64,000 bases of DNA, from the NCBI RefSeq assembly GCF_003367175.1, contig NZ_QRGA01000012.1, forward strand, positions 62,001-126,000. The letters are read 5' to 3'. The notes below the pieces were generated by a model that searched no databases, was not told the DNA's origin, and saw nothing but the letters and a program-made list of their open reading frames with translations. Shown here in pieces: positions 1-9,239 of the stretch; position 1 is the first letter of the stretch, and each line of letters begins with the position of its first letter. Made by a program: the position numbers and the translations under genes. The stretch is from Trinickia dinghuensis (GTDB lineage: Bacteria > Pseudomonadota > Gammaproteobacteria > Burkholderiales > Burkholderiaceae).

Positions 1-80
1 TTCGGCGCCGGGTATATTTCCGGCTGCGCCGCGCGGAGCGCGAGGCGCGCACACCGATACCCACGTCTTCGCACCGTGCT

Positions 81-374
81 ATGACCCCAGGCAAGCGCCG
101 CTTGTTAGTGTTGTTCCTGATCGTTCTGATCGGCATTTCACCTTTCATTTCGGTTTCAATCGCCGGGGCGATCGCCGATGGACGAAGCTGCGGACTCGAC
201 GAAGGCAGTATCCATCCGTGCATGTTTCTCGGGCACGATGTCGGCAACTTGCTGTATACGATGTTCGTGATGGGATGGGCCGGTTTGGTGACGATTCCGA
301 CAGCGCTGGGCCTGCTCGGCGTGTGGGGCGTCGTGGAGCTGGTGCTCGCCGGCAGGCGCAAAGCGCGCAGCTAG
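81..374 (+). CDS. Small membrane protein, function unknown (97 aa)
   Basis: I do not recognise a family. The N-terminus is basic (KRR) and followed by a hydrophobic helix at about residues 7-31. A second hydrophobic stretch lies at about 55-90, and the C-terminus is basic (GRRKARS). This suggests an inner-membrane protein with two or three passes and both ends in the cytoplasm. Two cysteines (in SCGL and HPCM) lie between the helices, probably on the periplasmic side, and could form a disulfide. The gene ends 57 bases before the LysR gene on the same strand. Codon use looks like the neighbours. The coding call rests on length, start and hydrophobic pattern; the function is unknown. Confidence 0.6.
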   Translation: MTPGKRRLLVLFLIVLIGISPFISVSIAGAIADGRSCGLDEGSIHPCMFLGHDVGNLLYTMFVMGWAGLVTIPTALGLLGVWGVVELVLAGRRKARS

Positions 375-431
375 CACCCGCCGCGGCTTGTTTCCGTCGC
401 GCCTGAATCCGGACGATCCACGATAAGCGCC

Positions 432-1343
432 ATGCAGCGTCAATTCGGAGACCTCCTCCTCGGCAGCATCGAACTGTTCTGCCTTGCGGCGGAATCGGAA
501 AGCTTTACGATCGCGGCGACCGCGGCCGGCGTCAATCCAGCGGCGGTCAGCCGCTCGGTCGCGCGCTTGGAGGCACGGCTCGGCGTGCGGCTGTTCGTCA
601 GGACGACGCGACAGATCAGGCTGACCGACGCGGGGCGCCGCTACTTCGAGGAGTGCCGGCAGGCGCTGTCGCAATTGGCCGAGGCGGAGCGCGAAGCGAC
701 GGGCCAGCAGACGACGCCTTCCGGCGTGCTGCGCGTCAGCATGCCTACGCCTTATGGGCACTACCGCGTGCTGCCCGTGCTCGCGACGTTTCGGGCGCGC
801 TATCCGAACGTGAGGATCGAAGCGCATTTGAGCAATCGCAACATCGATTTCGCCGAGGAAGGGTTCGACCTTGCAATCCGTGGGCGGGCGCCGCGCGATT
901 CCAATCTGATCGCGAGAAAGCTCGAGGACGCCGAACTCGTCGTCATCGCCTCGCCCGACTATCTGAGTCGAGCCGGCCGGCTCGACACGCCGGACGATCT
1001 CGTTCACCACGACTGCATTCAGTTCGAGTTGCCGAGCAACGGACGTCACGTTCCATGGACCTTCAAGCAAGGCCACGAGACCGTCGAAATCGCGACGAGC
1101 GGCGCCTACACGACCTCGGGCGATGCGCTTGCGGGTGTCACGTTGGCACGCCATGGAGCGGGGCTCTTTCAAACCTATCGCTTTCTCGTCGAGCAGGACT
1201 TGGCCGACGGCACGTTGAAGGCGATGCTTCCCGGCTACGGCGGCTGCACGCGCCCGTTCATGCTGCTTTATCCGCACAACCGCCATTTATCGACACGCGT
1301 GCGCAGCTTCGTCGACTTCCTGGTCGAAGAGGTGCGCAGGTAG
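432..1343 (+). CDS. LysR-family transcriptional regulator
   Basis: At 303 aa this has the usual LysR length. The N-terminal winged helix-turn-helix covers about residues 10-68 and includes the typical SFTIAAT, AAVSRSVARLE and RTTRQIRLTDAG stretches. A substrate-binding effector domain follows from about residue 95 (PSGVLRVS), with the usual GFDLAIR segment. The protein is a cytoplasmic DNA-binding regulator whose inducer is not evident. It is convergent with the tautomerase/SDR pair that follows (stop at 1343, next gene ends at 1399), so it does not share an obvious divergent promoter with a target. It belongs to the CrgA/AaeR-like branch common in Burkholderia. Family certain, target unknown. 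Confidence 0.9.
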   Translation: MQRQFGDLLLGSIELFCLAAESESFTIAATAAGVNPAAVSRSVARLEARLGVRLFVRTTRQIRLTDAGRRYFEECRQALSQLAEAEREATGQQTTPSGVLRVSMPTPYGHYRVLPVLATFRARYPNVRIEAHLSNRNIDFAEEGFDLAIRGRAPRDSNLIARKLEDAELVVIASPDYLSRAGRLDTPDDLVHHDCIQFELPSNGRHVPWTFKQGHETVEIATSGAYTTSGDALAGVTLARHGAGLFQTYRFLVEQDLADGTLKAMLPGYGGCTRPFMLLYPHNRHLSTRVRSFVDFLVEEVRR

Positions 1344-1398
1344 TGTAAGTGCGTGCAGCGCCTTCTTCCTCCAACCGCTGGCCTTTAACCGCTAGCGT

Positions 1399-1632
1399 CT
1401 AACCTTTCGCCGCTCGCTGCCTGCGAAACGCTTCGACGGGCATCCCACCCCAGCCCCAGTTTGCCAGCTCGACTTCCTCGATGACGACGAACGTCGATTC
1501 GAGCGGCTTAGCCAGAACGTCGAGCAGCACTCGGCTGACGCCGTCGATCAGGCGCGCCTTCTCTTCGGCTGTCACGGCATGGGCGCCGGGGCGAGTGCCT
1601 TCGCGCGTGACTTGAATGGTGACGATGGGCAT
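1399..1632 (-). CDS. 4-oxalocrotonate tautomerase-family protein
   Basis: The protein is 77 aa when started at the ATG at 1632. Removal of the initiator Met then exposes Pro1 (MPIVTIQVTREG), the catalytic base of this superfamily. An upstream in-frame ATG at 1701 would bury that proline and is rejected. The length matches the short 4-OT/YwhB type that assembles into hexamers. The later VVIEEVELANWGWGG segment fits the family's second beta strand. Substrate cannot be deduced; relatives tautomerise or dehalogenate small keto-acids. It lies 103 bases downstream of the SDR gene on the same strand, so co-transcription is plausible. Confidence 0.85.
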   Translation of the reverse strand: MPIVTIQVTREGTRPGAHAVTAEEKARLIDGVSRVLLDVLAKPLESTFVVIEEVELANWGWGGMPVEAFRRQRAAKG

Positions 1633-1735
1633 GACGTTCTCCGTTTTGTTCGGTCGTTCGGTTGTTCGTTCGATGCGATGAACCGGGGTGGGCGCCGGCA
1701 TAGACCGTCGGCGGCCCCCCTCGATCTTGCGCCGA

Positions 1736-2461
1736 TTAGCGGCCGGCGCTCTGGCCGCCGTCGACGTGCAGAATTTCGCCGGTCACGAACGGCGCGTTGT
1801 CGAGGTAGAGGATTGCGTCGACGATGTCGCTCATCTCGCCCATGCGTCCGACCGGATGGAATGAGGCCAGCGTCGCGTGCGTTTCAGGCGCATGCATCGG
1901 CGATTTGATGATGCCGGGCGACACCGCGTTGACGCGAATGCCGGCCTTCGCATATTCGATCGCCAGCGATTTCGTCGCGGCGTTCAAGCCGCCTTTCGTC
2001 AGCGAGGCGAGCACGGACGGCACCTTGCTGTTCGCTTGCTCGGCGAGCGTCGTCGTGATCGTGACCACATGCCCGCCGCCGTGCTTTTCCATCTGAGCGA
2101 TGGCTTGCTGCGTAATGTGAAAGAAGCCGTTCAAATTGACGCTGTTGAACCTGGCGTAGTCGTCGGCCGTGTATTGGGTGAAGGGCTTGGCGATGAAAAT
2201 GCCGGCGTTGTTGACGAGCGTATCGATGCGGCCGAAGCGCCCGATGGCTTCTTCGACGATGCGCTTGGCCGTCTCGGGATGACCGATGTCGCCCGCGACG
2301 GTAACGAGATCGGCCTCGTCCGACGGCGCGATCGTGCGCGCATTGGCCACGACGCGATGGCCGGCCGCACGGAACGCTTTGACGGTCTGAAGGCCGATGC
2401 CTTGCGAGGCGCCGGTAACGATGATGACTTTGGACGTGTTCGACGTGTTCGACGTATTCAT
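1736..2461 (-). CDS. Atypical short-chain dehydrogenase/reductase (SDR)
   Basis: This 241-aa protein has the classical SDR fold: cofactor motif TGASQGIG (residues 16-23), NNAG (84-87) and an IRVNAVSPG segment after the catalytic region. The expected YxxxK catalytic motif is altered. Lys156 is present (LASLTKGG), but the position four residues before it is Ala152 instead of Tyr. The usual catalytic Ser position appears to be Thr (TITTT, about 135-138). NAD(P)-dependent oxidoreductase activity by the standard mechanism is therefore doubtful. The start at 2461 is chosen because it begins just before the Rossmann fold and has GAGAG upstream. The N-terminal NTSNTSNTS repeat is low complexity. It may be transcribed with the downstream tautomerase. 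Confidence 0.88.
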   Translation of the reverse strand: MNTSNTSNTSKVIIVTGASQGIGLQTVKAFRAAGHRVVANARTIAPSDEADLVTVAGDIGHPETAKRIVEEAIGRFGRIDTLVNNAGIFIAKPFTQYTADDYARFNSVNLNGFFHITQQAIAQMEKHGGGHVVTITTTLAEQANSKVPSVLASLTKGGLNAATKSLAIEYAKAGIRVNAVSPGIIKSPMHAPETHATLASFHPVGRMGEMSDIVDAILYLDNAPFVTGEILHVDGGQSAGR

Positions 2462-2732
2462 GTTGGGTCTCTCGATGAAGTATGAAATGCGATGAATGGA
2501 TTCGGCTCGATCGCCGATCGAATCGACGGATCCGATGGCGCAAACTGTAGGCGCGCCGCCGCCCGCTTCGAAGACCCGGACAGGACAAATAGTCTTGCGC
2601 CGCAGGAACAAATCGCGTTTCGGTCGTCCGCGTCGAATGAGTCAAAAGTCCTTTGCCTTGCGCGGCGAGTCGTACCGAGCGTTCGTTTTTAAAATCCTGG
2701 CCATCGACTCATCGATTCGAAGGCAGGACGAC

Positions 2733-4013
2733 ATGGACACGACTCCCACGACCACCGGCACTTATCGCGGCGCGGCCGTCGCGCCGCAAGCGACGGCCGG
2801 CTATGCCGGGCGCAACGCGCGGCACTGGCGCATGAATTTGGCGGTCTGTGTCTTCGGATCGTTCACGACGCTCTTGAGCCTGAGCATGTTGCTGCCGTTT
2901 CTTCCGCTTTATGTGCGGCAACTCGGCGTAACGTCGACGTCGGCCGTCGTGCAATGGTCGGGCGTCGCGTTCGGCGTCACGTTCCTCGGCACGGCGCTCA
3001 CGGCGCCGATCTGGGGGCAGCTCGCCGACCGCTACGGACGCAAGCCGATGCTCGTGCGCGCAGCCGTCGGCATGGCGCTCGTGATGTCGACGATCGGGCT
3101 CGCGCACAACGTCTACGAACTCGTCGCGCTGCGCTTCGCGGCCGGGCTCATCGGCGGGTACGCCTCGGCATCGATCGTCATGATCGGCACGCAGGCGCCG
3201 CCCGAACGCTCGGGCTGGGCGCTGGGCATCTTGTCGACGGGGGTGCTTGCGGGCAATCTCGTGGGGCCGCTCATCGGCGGGCTGTTGCCCAACTTGATCG
3301 GTATTCGCGGGTCCTTCTTCGCCGCGGGGGCCATGATCGCGGTCGCCGCCGTGTTGACGATTGCACTCGTGCGCGAGGACTTCAGCCGCGCGCCGAGGCC
3401 GGAGCCGATGCTGCGGCGCAGCGCGATGGCCGGCGTCCTGGGCGGTAAGCAGGGCTATGCGACGCTGGCCGCGCTGTTCCTGACCGCAATGATGGTCCTG
3501 CTGTCGAACATGTCGATCGAGCCCATCATCACGGTCTACATTGCTCAACTGAACGTGAGCACCCATCGGCTCGCCACCGTTGCCGGCATCGTGATGGCGT
3601 GCTCCGCGTTCGGGAGCATGCTGATGGCCGCGCGGCTCGGCGCGCTTGCCGATCGCATCGGAGGATGGAAGGTCGTGGTCGGCTGTCTGATCGCGACGTC
3701 GCTCGCGATGATTCCCCAGGCGTTCGTCACGCATTGGTGGCAATTGGCTGCATTGCGCGGCGTGATGGGCATGACGCTCGCGGGCCTGTTGCCGTCGATC
3801 ACGAAACTCGTGCGCCATACGGTCGACGAGCGTTCGTCGGGCAAGATGCTCGGTTACCTGCAGTCGGCGCAATACGCCGGGCAGGTCGTCGGGCCGTTGC
3901 TCGGCGGCGCGATCGGCGTTCATTTCGGCCTGCGCTGGGTATTCTTCGCCACGGCCGCGCTCTTGCTCGCATGCGCCGCGTTCAACACCGTCATCCAACG
4001 CAATCGAGCGTAA
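2733..4013 (+). CDS. MFS transporter, DHA1 drug-efflux type
   Basis: This 426-aa inner-membrane protein has about 12 hydrophobic helices. The motif between helices 2 and 3 is GQLADRYGRKPM, the MFS motif A. The stretch after helix 4 (GILSTGVLAGNLVGPLIGG) matches motif C of proton-driven antiporters of the TetA/MdtG kind. A role in efflux of small molecules or drugs is inferred; the substrate is unknown. The ATG at 2733 is preceded by AAGGCAGG and gives a normal N-terminus. A longer in-frame extension to 2496 has no support. It is divergent from the SDR gene across a 271-base gap, and the gene that follows is a LysR regulator on the same strand. Confidence 0.9.
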   Translation: MDTTPTTTGTYRGAAVAPQATAGYAGRNARHWRMNLAVCVFGSFTTLLSLSMLLPFLPLYVRQLGVTSTSAVVQWSGVAFGVTFLGTALTAPIWGQLADRYGRKPMLVRAAVGMALVMSTIGLAHNVYELVALRFAAGLIGGYASASIVMIGTQAPPERSGWALGILSTGVLAGNLVGPLIGGLLPNLIGIRGSFFAAGAMIAVAAVLTIALVREDFSRAPRPEPMLRRSAMAGVLGGKQGYATLAALFLTAMMVLLSNMSIEPIITVYIAQLNVSTHRLATVAGIVMACSAFGSMLMAARLGALADRIGGWKVVVGCLIATSLAMIPQAFVTHWWQLAALRGVMGMTLAGLLPSITKLVRHTVDERSSGKMLGYLQSAQYAGQVVGPLLGGAIGVHFGLRWVFFATAALLLACAAFNTVIQRNRA

Positions 4014-4092
4014 AAGCCGCGCCGCACCCATCGGCGCATACTCTCCGGTACGATTGCCGCTCGATGCGGCTCGTCGAATCCGACACGGGGGT

Positions 4093-5100
4093 ATGACGGC
4101 GATGGACGTAGCGCGCAGCATGAAGATCTTCGTCGCGGTAGCCGAAGCCGGCAGCTTCACCGCTGCCGCCTTGGAACTCGACGCCACGACCGGATACGTT
4201 TCGCGAGCGGTTTCGGACCTCGAGTCGCGCCTGCGCACACGGCTGCTCAATCGCACCACGCGCCGAATCGCGTTGACGCAGGCCGGCGAACGATACTTGA
4301 CCCGCTGCCGCGACATCCTCGCCTCGATCGAGGCAGCCGAAGGCGAGGCGTCGCAGGCGCACGCGACGCCGTCGGGCACGCTGCGGGTTCACGCGATGGC
4401 CAGCATCGGCCAGAACTATGTCGTGCCTGCCGCCGCCGCGTATCAAAGGCTTTATCCCGACGTCGCCGTCGATCTGACGCTGTCGCAGGACGTGCCCGAT
4501 TTGCTCGAAGACGGTTACGACGTCGTGCTGCGCGTGTCGCCCGACAGGCTGCCCGACTCCAATTACATTTGCCACGAACTGGGGACTGTACGCGGCATCC
4601 TGTGTGCCGCGCCGGCCTATCTCGCCGCGCACGGCACACCCGCCACGGTCGACGATCTCGCGCGGCATGCTCGCCTGCAGGTCGCCTTGTCGGTGTTCCC
4701 CTCCGATCGTTGGCGGCTGATCGGGCCGGACGGAGAGCACGACGTGCCGTTGCCCGAGCATCGCTTCAAGGTGAACGTGCCCGATGCGATGGCCGTCGCG
4801 TTGCACGAGGGGATGGGAATCGGCGCCTTGCCGACGCTGGCCGCGCGAACGTCGCTGCGCACGGGGATGCTCGTGAGAGTCTTGCCCGAGTATCACCTGC
4901 AAGCGCTCGACATCTACGCGATCTACGCGTCCCGTCAATACGTCGACGCCAAGATTCGGACCTGGGTGGAATGCGTTCGCGCGTCGATCGCCGATGCCTT
5001 GGCCGAGGACGCCCGGCTCGCCGGTAACTACGCTGAGCGGCGCACGGCGCAAAGCGACACGGCGGCGACGAGCGCGATGCCTGCGGCAACGAGGGGTTGA
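4093..5100 (+). CDS. LysR-family transcriptional regulator
   Basis: About 335 aa, with the N-terminal winged HTH at residues 8-65 (SFTAAALELDATTGYVSRAVSDLE and RTTRRIALTQAG segments) and a C-terminal effector domain starting near PSGTLRVH. Two starts are possible, 4093 and 4102. The GGGG run at 4087-4090 is better spaced for the ATG at 4102. The last 73 bases overlap, in antiparallel orientation, the 3' end of the MFS gene that ends at 5028. The tail after about residue 310 is Ala/Thr-rich and probably disordered. The target is not known; the convergent MFS gene is the obvious candidate by position, but no shared operator was found. Confidence 0.88.
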   Translation: MTAMDVARSMKIFVAVAEAGSFTAAALELDATTGYVSRAVSDLESRLRTRLLNRTTRRIALTQAGERYLTRCRDILASIEAAEGEASQAHATPSGTLRVHAMASIGQNYVVPAAAAYQRLYPDVAVDLTLSQDVPDLLEDGYDVVLRVSPDRLPDSNYICHELGTVRGILCAAPAYLAAHGTPATVDDLARHARLQVALSVFPSDRWRLIGPDGEHDVPLPEHRFKVNVPDAMAVALHEGMGIGALPTLAARTSLRTGMLVRVLPEYHLQALDIYAIYASRQYVDAKIRTWVECVRASIADALAEDARLAGNYAERRTAQSDTAATSAMPAATRG

Positions 5101-6197
5101 TCGAACGAGTGCGTATGGGCGACGAGCCGATCCGACAAGAGCGGTCCGACAATTTGCCCGAGCCCGTATGCGGCCGTCAACGTCGCCATCAGATTGAACC
5201 TCACCGCGTGCGCCACGTGCTTCGCGGCGGGCATGATGATCGTCACGGTGCCGACGAAGGTGCCGCCGACGAGTACCGCGCTGCCGAAGAACGCGAGCGG
5301 GGTATGAGCGAGGGCCGGCAAAACGACGCCGATCGCTTGCAGCACTAAGTTCGCCACGATCGCCGCGCGGCTGCCCAGGCGTTCGTGCAATGCATGCCAT
5401 GCGAAGCACGAGGGCACGGCGGCCAGCCCGAATGCGGCCCAGACCTGAACCGCATTGACTTGCGGCAGTGCGGTCTTGATGAGCAGCGGCAGATAGGTGG
5501 CCGTGACGATGTAGCCGAAGCCGGCCAAGCCGTACATGGCGACGAGCAGCCACGGTGCGATGGTCGATCCGGGGCGGCGCGCATGCTGAGCGTGATGCGC
5601 CGGCGCCTCGTACGGTGCCGAGGGGGGCGCGATCTTCGGCCAGGCGAGCGCGCAGAGGGCGGCCGAGGCGGCGGCCAGCAGCAGCCACAGCGTCGACGAG
5701 CCAAGCCCGCCCGCTTGACCGAACACGACGAATTCGGCGGAAATCGCGATCCCGGCGCCGACGCCCGCGTACAGAATCGGTGCGCCGTGGTGATGCCCCA
5801 TCACATGAAGCAGCCATACGGAGGCCGCGACGAGCGAGACCGCACTCATGACGCCGGCGACGAATCGCGTCGCGACGAGCATCGATACGCTTGGATGAAA
5901 CGCCAGAGCAGCCAGGCAGACCACCGTTCCAGCAATGGCGATCTTGCTCAATCGGGCCGAATGCCGCTCGCCGACCCAGCTCATGGCGAGCGCACCGAGC
6001 AGGTAGCCGGCGTAGTTCGCGGAGGCCGCGAGCGAGCCGACGGAAACGGTCATGACCGCCTCCTTCACCATGATGGGATACATGCCGGTGAAGGAGAACC
6101 GCCCGAACCCCATGCCGACGGCGAGAATCAGGGCGCCGGCCAGCGATTCGAGGATCGGGGCGCGGCGAACGCGTACGAAGGTGCTGTCCATTTTCAT
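5028..6197 (-). CDS. YbfB/YjiJ-family MFS transporter
   Basis: A 389-aa polytopic inner-membrane protein. The N-terminal segment ALILAVGMGFGRFSFTGMYP is typical of the YbfB/YjiJ branch of the major facilitator superfamily. About 12 hydrophobic helices can be traced. The substrate is unknown. Two in-frame ATGs are close together (6197 and 6191) and neither has a clear ribosome-binding site. An inverted repeat (CGAACG, 7-base spacer, CGTTCG) lies just upstream at about 6200-6218 and may be regulatory. Its 3' end overlaps the 3' end of the LysR gene on the other strand by 73 bases. Confidence 0.85.
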   Translation of the reverse strand: MKMDSTFVRVRRAPILESLAGALILAVGMGFGRFSFTGMYPIMVKEAVMTVSVGSLAASANYAGYLLGALAMSWVGERHSARLSKIAIAGTVVCLAALAFHPSVSMLVATRFVAGVMSAVSLVAASVWLLHVMGHHHGAPILYAGVGAGIAISAEFVVFGQAGGLGSSTLWLLLAAASAALCALAWPKIAPPSAPYEAPAHHAQHARRPGSTIAPWLLVAMYGLAGFGYIVTATYLPLLIKTALPQVNAVQVWAAFGLAAVPSCFAWHALHERLGSRAAIVANLVLQAIGVVLPALAHTPLAFFGSAVLVGGTFVGTVTIIMPAAKHVAHAVRFNLMATLTAAYGLGQIVGPLLSDRLVAHTHSFDQPLVAAGIALVAAVSLCAVRRSA

Positions 6198-6306
6198 TCG
6201 ATCGAACGTTTGAACCGTTCGACACCCTCTTAAGAAGATGATGAAGATGAACACATCGTGGCCGCGCGAGCGGGCGCGCACAATCGCCGGCCGGTAAACA
6301 GTCTTT

Positions 6307-8358
6307 TTACCGCTCGGCGCCTTCTTCGTGCCGCTTGTACTGCGCCGCGAGCTTATCCTGCTGACTCGGCGGCACGGGATCGTAGTGGCTCAACTCGATG
6401 CTGTAGTTGCCGTCGCCGCCGGCCATCGCGTTCAGCCTCGATTGATACTCGGCCAATTCCGACAACGGCACCTTGGCGACCACGGCCATCATGCTGCCGC
6501 CGAGCGCGCGCGAGCCTTGCACCTGCGCGCGCCTAGAGGAAAGGTCGCCCATGATGTCGCCCATCGACGATTCGGGTGCCGTCACCTCGAAATCGACGAT
6601 CGGTTCGAGCAAGATCGGCTGTGCCTTGAGCACGGCATCGATAAACGCTTTACGCCCCGCGACGACGAATGCCACCTCTTTCGAATCGACGGGATGGTGC
6701 TTGCCGTCGTACACCGTGACGCGGACGTCCTGCATCGGAAAACTGGCGAGCGGCCCGCTTTCGATCACCTGAAGAATGCCTTTTTCGACGGCGGGCATGA
6801 ATTGTCCCGGAATGGCGCCGCCCTTGACCGCATCCACGAACTCATAGCCGGCCCCGCGCGGCAGCGGTTCGACGCGCAGCATCACTTCGCCGAATTGCCC
6901 CGCGCCGCCGGTTTGCTTCTTGTGCCGATGATGTCCTTCGGCGGCCGAGCCGATCGTTTCGCGATACGCGATCTTCGGCGGCCGCGTGACCACGGCAAGC
7001 TTGTACTGGTCGGTCAGCCGCTCGAGCATGTGCCGAAGATGAAGCTCGCCGAGCCCGCGCACGACGGTTTCGTTCGTGCCCACGGGATGCTCGATGCGCA
7101 GGCACGGATCCTCGGCGGCCAGCTTCTGCAGGATTTCCCATAGACGCTGCTCGTTGCCGCGACGCTCGGGCTCGATCGCAAGCGCGTAGATCGGGTTCGG
7201 AAACTCGAGCGGGACGAGATGGATGTTGCCGTCTTCGGGGGCATCGTGCAGCACCGCGTCGTAGCCGATCTCGTCGACCTTGGCCGTCGCGCAGATATCG
7301 CCGGGACCCGCTCTGACGATGTCGACATGATCCTTTCCTTGCAAGCGCATCAGATGCGCCACGCGAAAGGGCTGGCGCGCGCTGCCGATATAGAGCTGGC
7401 TGTCGCGCCGCACGGTGCCCTGATGGACGCGAAACACGGCCATCTTGCCGATATACGGATCGACGACGATCTTGAACACATGGGCGAGCACGTGTTTGTC
7501 GGCATCGGGCTGCGCCTGCACCGTTTCTCGGCGGTCGTCGGCGTCGCAGTAGAACAAGGGCGGATTGCCCTCGAGCGGATTGGGCAGCAAGCGCACGAAC
7601 ACGTCGAGCAGTTCTTCGATGCCCGCGCCGGTCGCGGCGGACGTGAAGCAGATCGGGATCAGGTGTCCCTCCCGCAGCGCTTGTTCGAACGGCGCATGCA
7701 GCTGCTCGGGTTTGATCGCCTGGCCTTGCTCCAAGTAAATCTCCATCAAATCGGCGTCGAGTTCGATGACTTGATCGACCAAGGCATCGTGTGCCGACGC
7801 GACCGAGAGAAAGTCCGCTTCGCCGGCCGGGTTGAAGAAGCAATCGACGACGCCATGCGCCTGCCGCGCAGGCAGATTGATCGGCAAGCAGGTATTGCCG
7901 AAGGTTTCCTGGATTTGTCCGACGAGCGCGGGCAAGTCGACTTTCTCGCCGTCGATGCCGTTCACGACGAGAATCGTGCACAGCTTGCGTGCCTTGGCCC
8001 AGGCCATCATGCGGCGCGTGGTCATTTCGATGCCGGTGCGGGCATTGATCACGACGGCAACGGTTTCGACGGCGGACAACGCGCCGAGCGAAAGGCCGGA
8101 AAAATCGGGGTAGCCGGGCGTGTCGACGAGATAGACGCGCGTATCGCGGTAATCGAGGTGTGCGACGGCGGAGTTCAGTGAGTGGTGGTACTTGCGCTCG
8201 AGCGGATCGAAATCGCAGACCGTCGTGCCTCGCTCGATACTGCCGGAGGCGTGAATGGCACCGCTCGAGCACAGCAGCGCTTCGATCAGCGAGGTCTTGC
8301 CGCAACCGGCGTGGCCCACTAGCGCGATGGTCCGAATGGCTTCGGGTTGGTAGTCCAC
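6307..8358 (-). CDS. Elongation factor G-like GTPase (FusA2-type paralogue)
   Basis: This 683-aa protein has the domain order of EF-G: G domain (about 1-270), beta-barrel domain II, and the C-terminal domains III-V (for example FVDAVKGGAIPGQF). The P-loop is GHAGCGKTS (15-23). Two G-domain motifs deviate from canonical EF-G. G3 reads DTPGYPDF (79-86) with Tyr83 where the catalytic His normally sits. G4 reads NGID (133-136) instead of NKxD. These changes mark the poorly understood EF-G-like class rather than the main translocase, which would be encoded beside rpsL/tufA and is not here. A ribosome-related role is likely but unproven. It stands alone, with no operon partner. Confidence 0.9.
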   Translation of the reverse strand: MDYQPEAIRTIALVGHAGCGKTSLIEALLCSSGAIHASGSIERGTTVCDFDPLERKYHHSLNSAVAHLDYRDTRVYLVDTPGYPDFSGLSLGALSAVETVAVVINARTGIEMTTRRMMAWAKARKLCTILVVNGIDGEKVDLPALVGQIQETFGNTCLPINLPARQAHGVVDCFFNPAGEADFLSVASAHDALVDQVIELDADLMEIYLEQGQAIKPEQLHAPFEQALREGHLIPICFTSAATGAGIEELLDVFVRLLPNPLEGNPPLFYCDADDRRETVQAQPDADKHVLAHVFKIVVDPYIGKMAVFRVHQGTVRRDSQLYIGSARQPFRVAHLMRLQGKDHVDIVRAGPGDICATAKVDEIGYDAVLHDAPEDGNIHLVPLEFPNPIYALAIEPERRGNEQRLWEILQKLAAEDPCLRIEHPVGTNETVVRGLGELHLRHMLERLTDQYKLAVVTRPPKIAYRETIGSAAEGHHRHKKQTGGAGQFGEVMLRVEPLPRGAGYEFVDAVKGGAIPGQFMPAVEKGILQVIESGPLASFPMQDVRVTVYDGKHHPVDSKEVAFVVAGRKAFIDAVLKAQPILLEPIVDFEVTAPESSMGDIMGDLSSRRAQVQGSRALGGSMMAVVAKVPLSELAEYQSRLNAMAGGDGNYSIELSHYDPVPPSQQDKLAAQYKRHEEGAER

Positions 8359-9239
8359 GGCCGCCCCCGTCCAGCGATCACGATTTGGGCATTATTGGCG
8401 AAAAAGACGCCAGCCGCCACCCGGCACGCTGCCGATTTGCGCGGTCGGATACGCCCCCGATTCTCACCTGGGGCCGGGCGGGTAAAGGGCGCGCGGGTCA
8501 AGTAAATATGAGCGGATTTAAGATAAAATCATGAGATCCAAGACCGTCAATCATGTTTAAATAAAAGATCCCTTCTGCGATAAATCGAACTTGGGTGATG
8601 TGCGCAAGCGCGCCTGGATCTCAATTAATACATAACAATTGTCAAAACCCGCGTCTCAGCATGCGCGAATCGATTGGCGGTGCGGTATTTTTTCGTCTCG
8701 GATGATCTGTTGAAATCGTCAATGCCGTTGGAATTTTTGTGCTGGAATGAGGTAATCATAAAATAGTGGAAAATGGGAGGCGAATTGCAGCTTTTCAGAT
8801 GCAGCGCAGACCTTTTTCTTTTTCTTGACTTGCAATGCGTGGCTTACTAAATTCCGTTTCAACTTCCAATTTTCAAAACGAACATGCAAACCCGAATCGA
8901 AGCTTGGGTGAGACGAGCGGCGCCGATCTCGGGGGAGCACTGCTAAAAGTAAAATTGATTTTCCGAGTGCGAGTGGAGCAATACATTTCCGCCTTATGCG
9001 CTACTCGTCCTGATCGCACCGAGTTCGGATCGATTTGAGATTTTCGGCCGGAGAAGCCGAGATGGGCACGCGGCTTCAGCAGATTCGGCGTGGCATCAGT
9101 GCCCGTGAATACTGATCTGTCTACAGGCGTGACATCTGCACACGACTGCGAGCCGGACCCATCTGTTTATGAGCTTTCTTGCGACGCGGCCACAGGGTAT
9201 CGACACGTTGACCATCTGGCAAAAAACCGAGGGCGAAAT
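8359..9239. other. Long gene-poor gap, visibly AT-rich from about 8500 to 9000
   Basis: About 880 bases without a convincing gene. The central part has A/T-rich runs that contrast with the surrounding GC-rich coding DNA, which suggests acquired DNA or a silenced regulatory region. Short open frames here (for example minus 8719-8940) have no recognisable protein character. A possible promoter for the downstream gene is listed separately. Confidence 0.5.
8825..8853 (+). promoter_or_regulatory. Possible sigma-70 promoter for the trefoil-like gene
   Basis: TTGACT at 8825-8830 and TAAATT at 8848-8853 are separated by 17 bases. The -10 match is only moderate, and the leader to the proposed start at 9240 would be about 380 bases. 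Confidence 0.3.

Noticed and set aside
2709-4379. Minus-strand open frame (556 codons) opposite the MFS gene
   Set aside because: Arg/His-rich translation with no domain; antisense to a clear MFS transporter.
6292-6312. CGGTAAA/TTTACCG hairpin at the end of the EF-G-like gene
   Set aside because: Short stem that overlaps the stop codon and lacks a T-run on the minus strand.
8719-8940. 73-codon minus-strand frame in the AT-rich gap
   Set aside because: No ribosome-binding site of note, no family, biased Lys/Phe content of AT-rich DNA.
9090-9239. Upstream GTG extension of the trefoil-like gene by 50 residues
   Set aside because: No ribosome-binding site at 9090, while the ATG at 9240 has a well-placed GAGGG.
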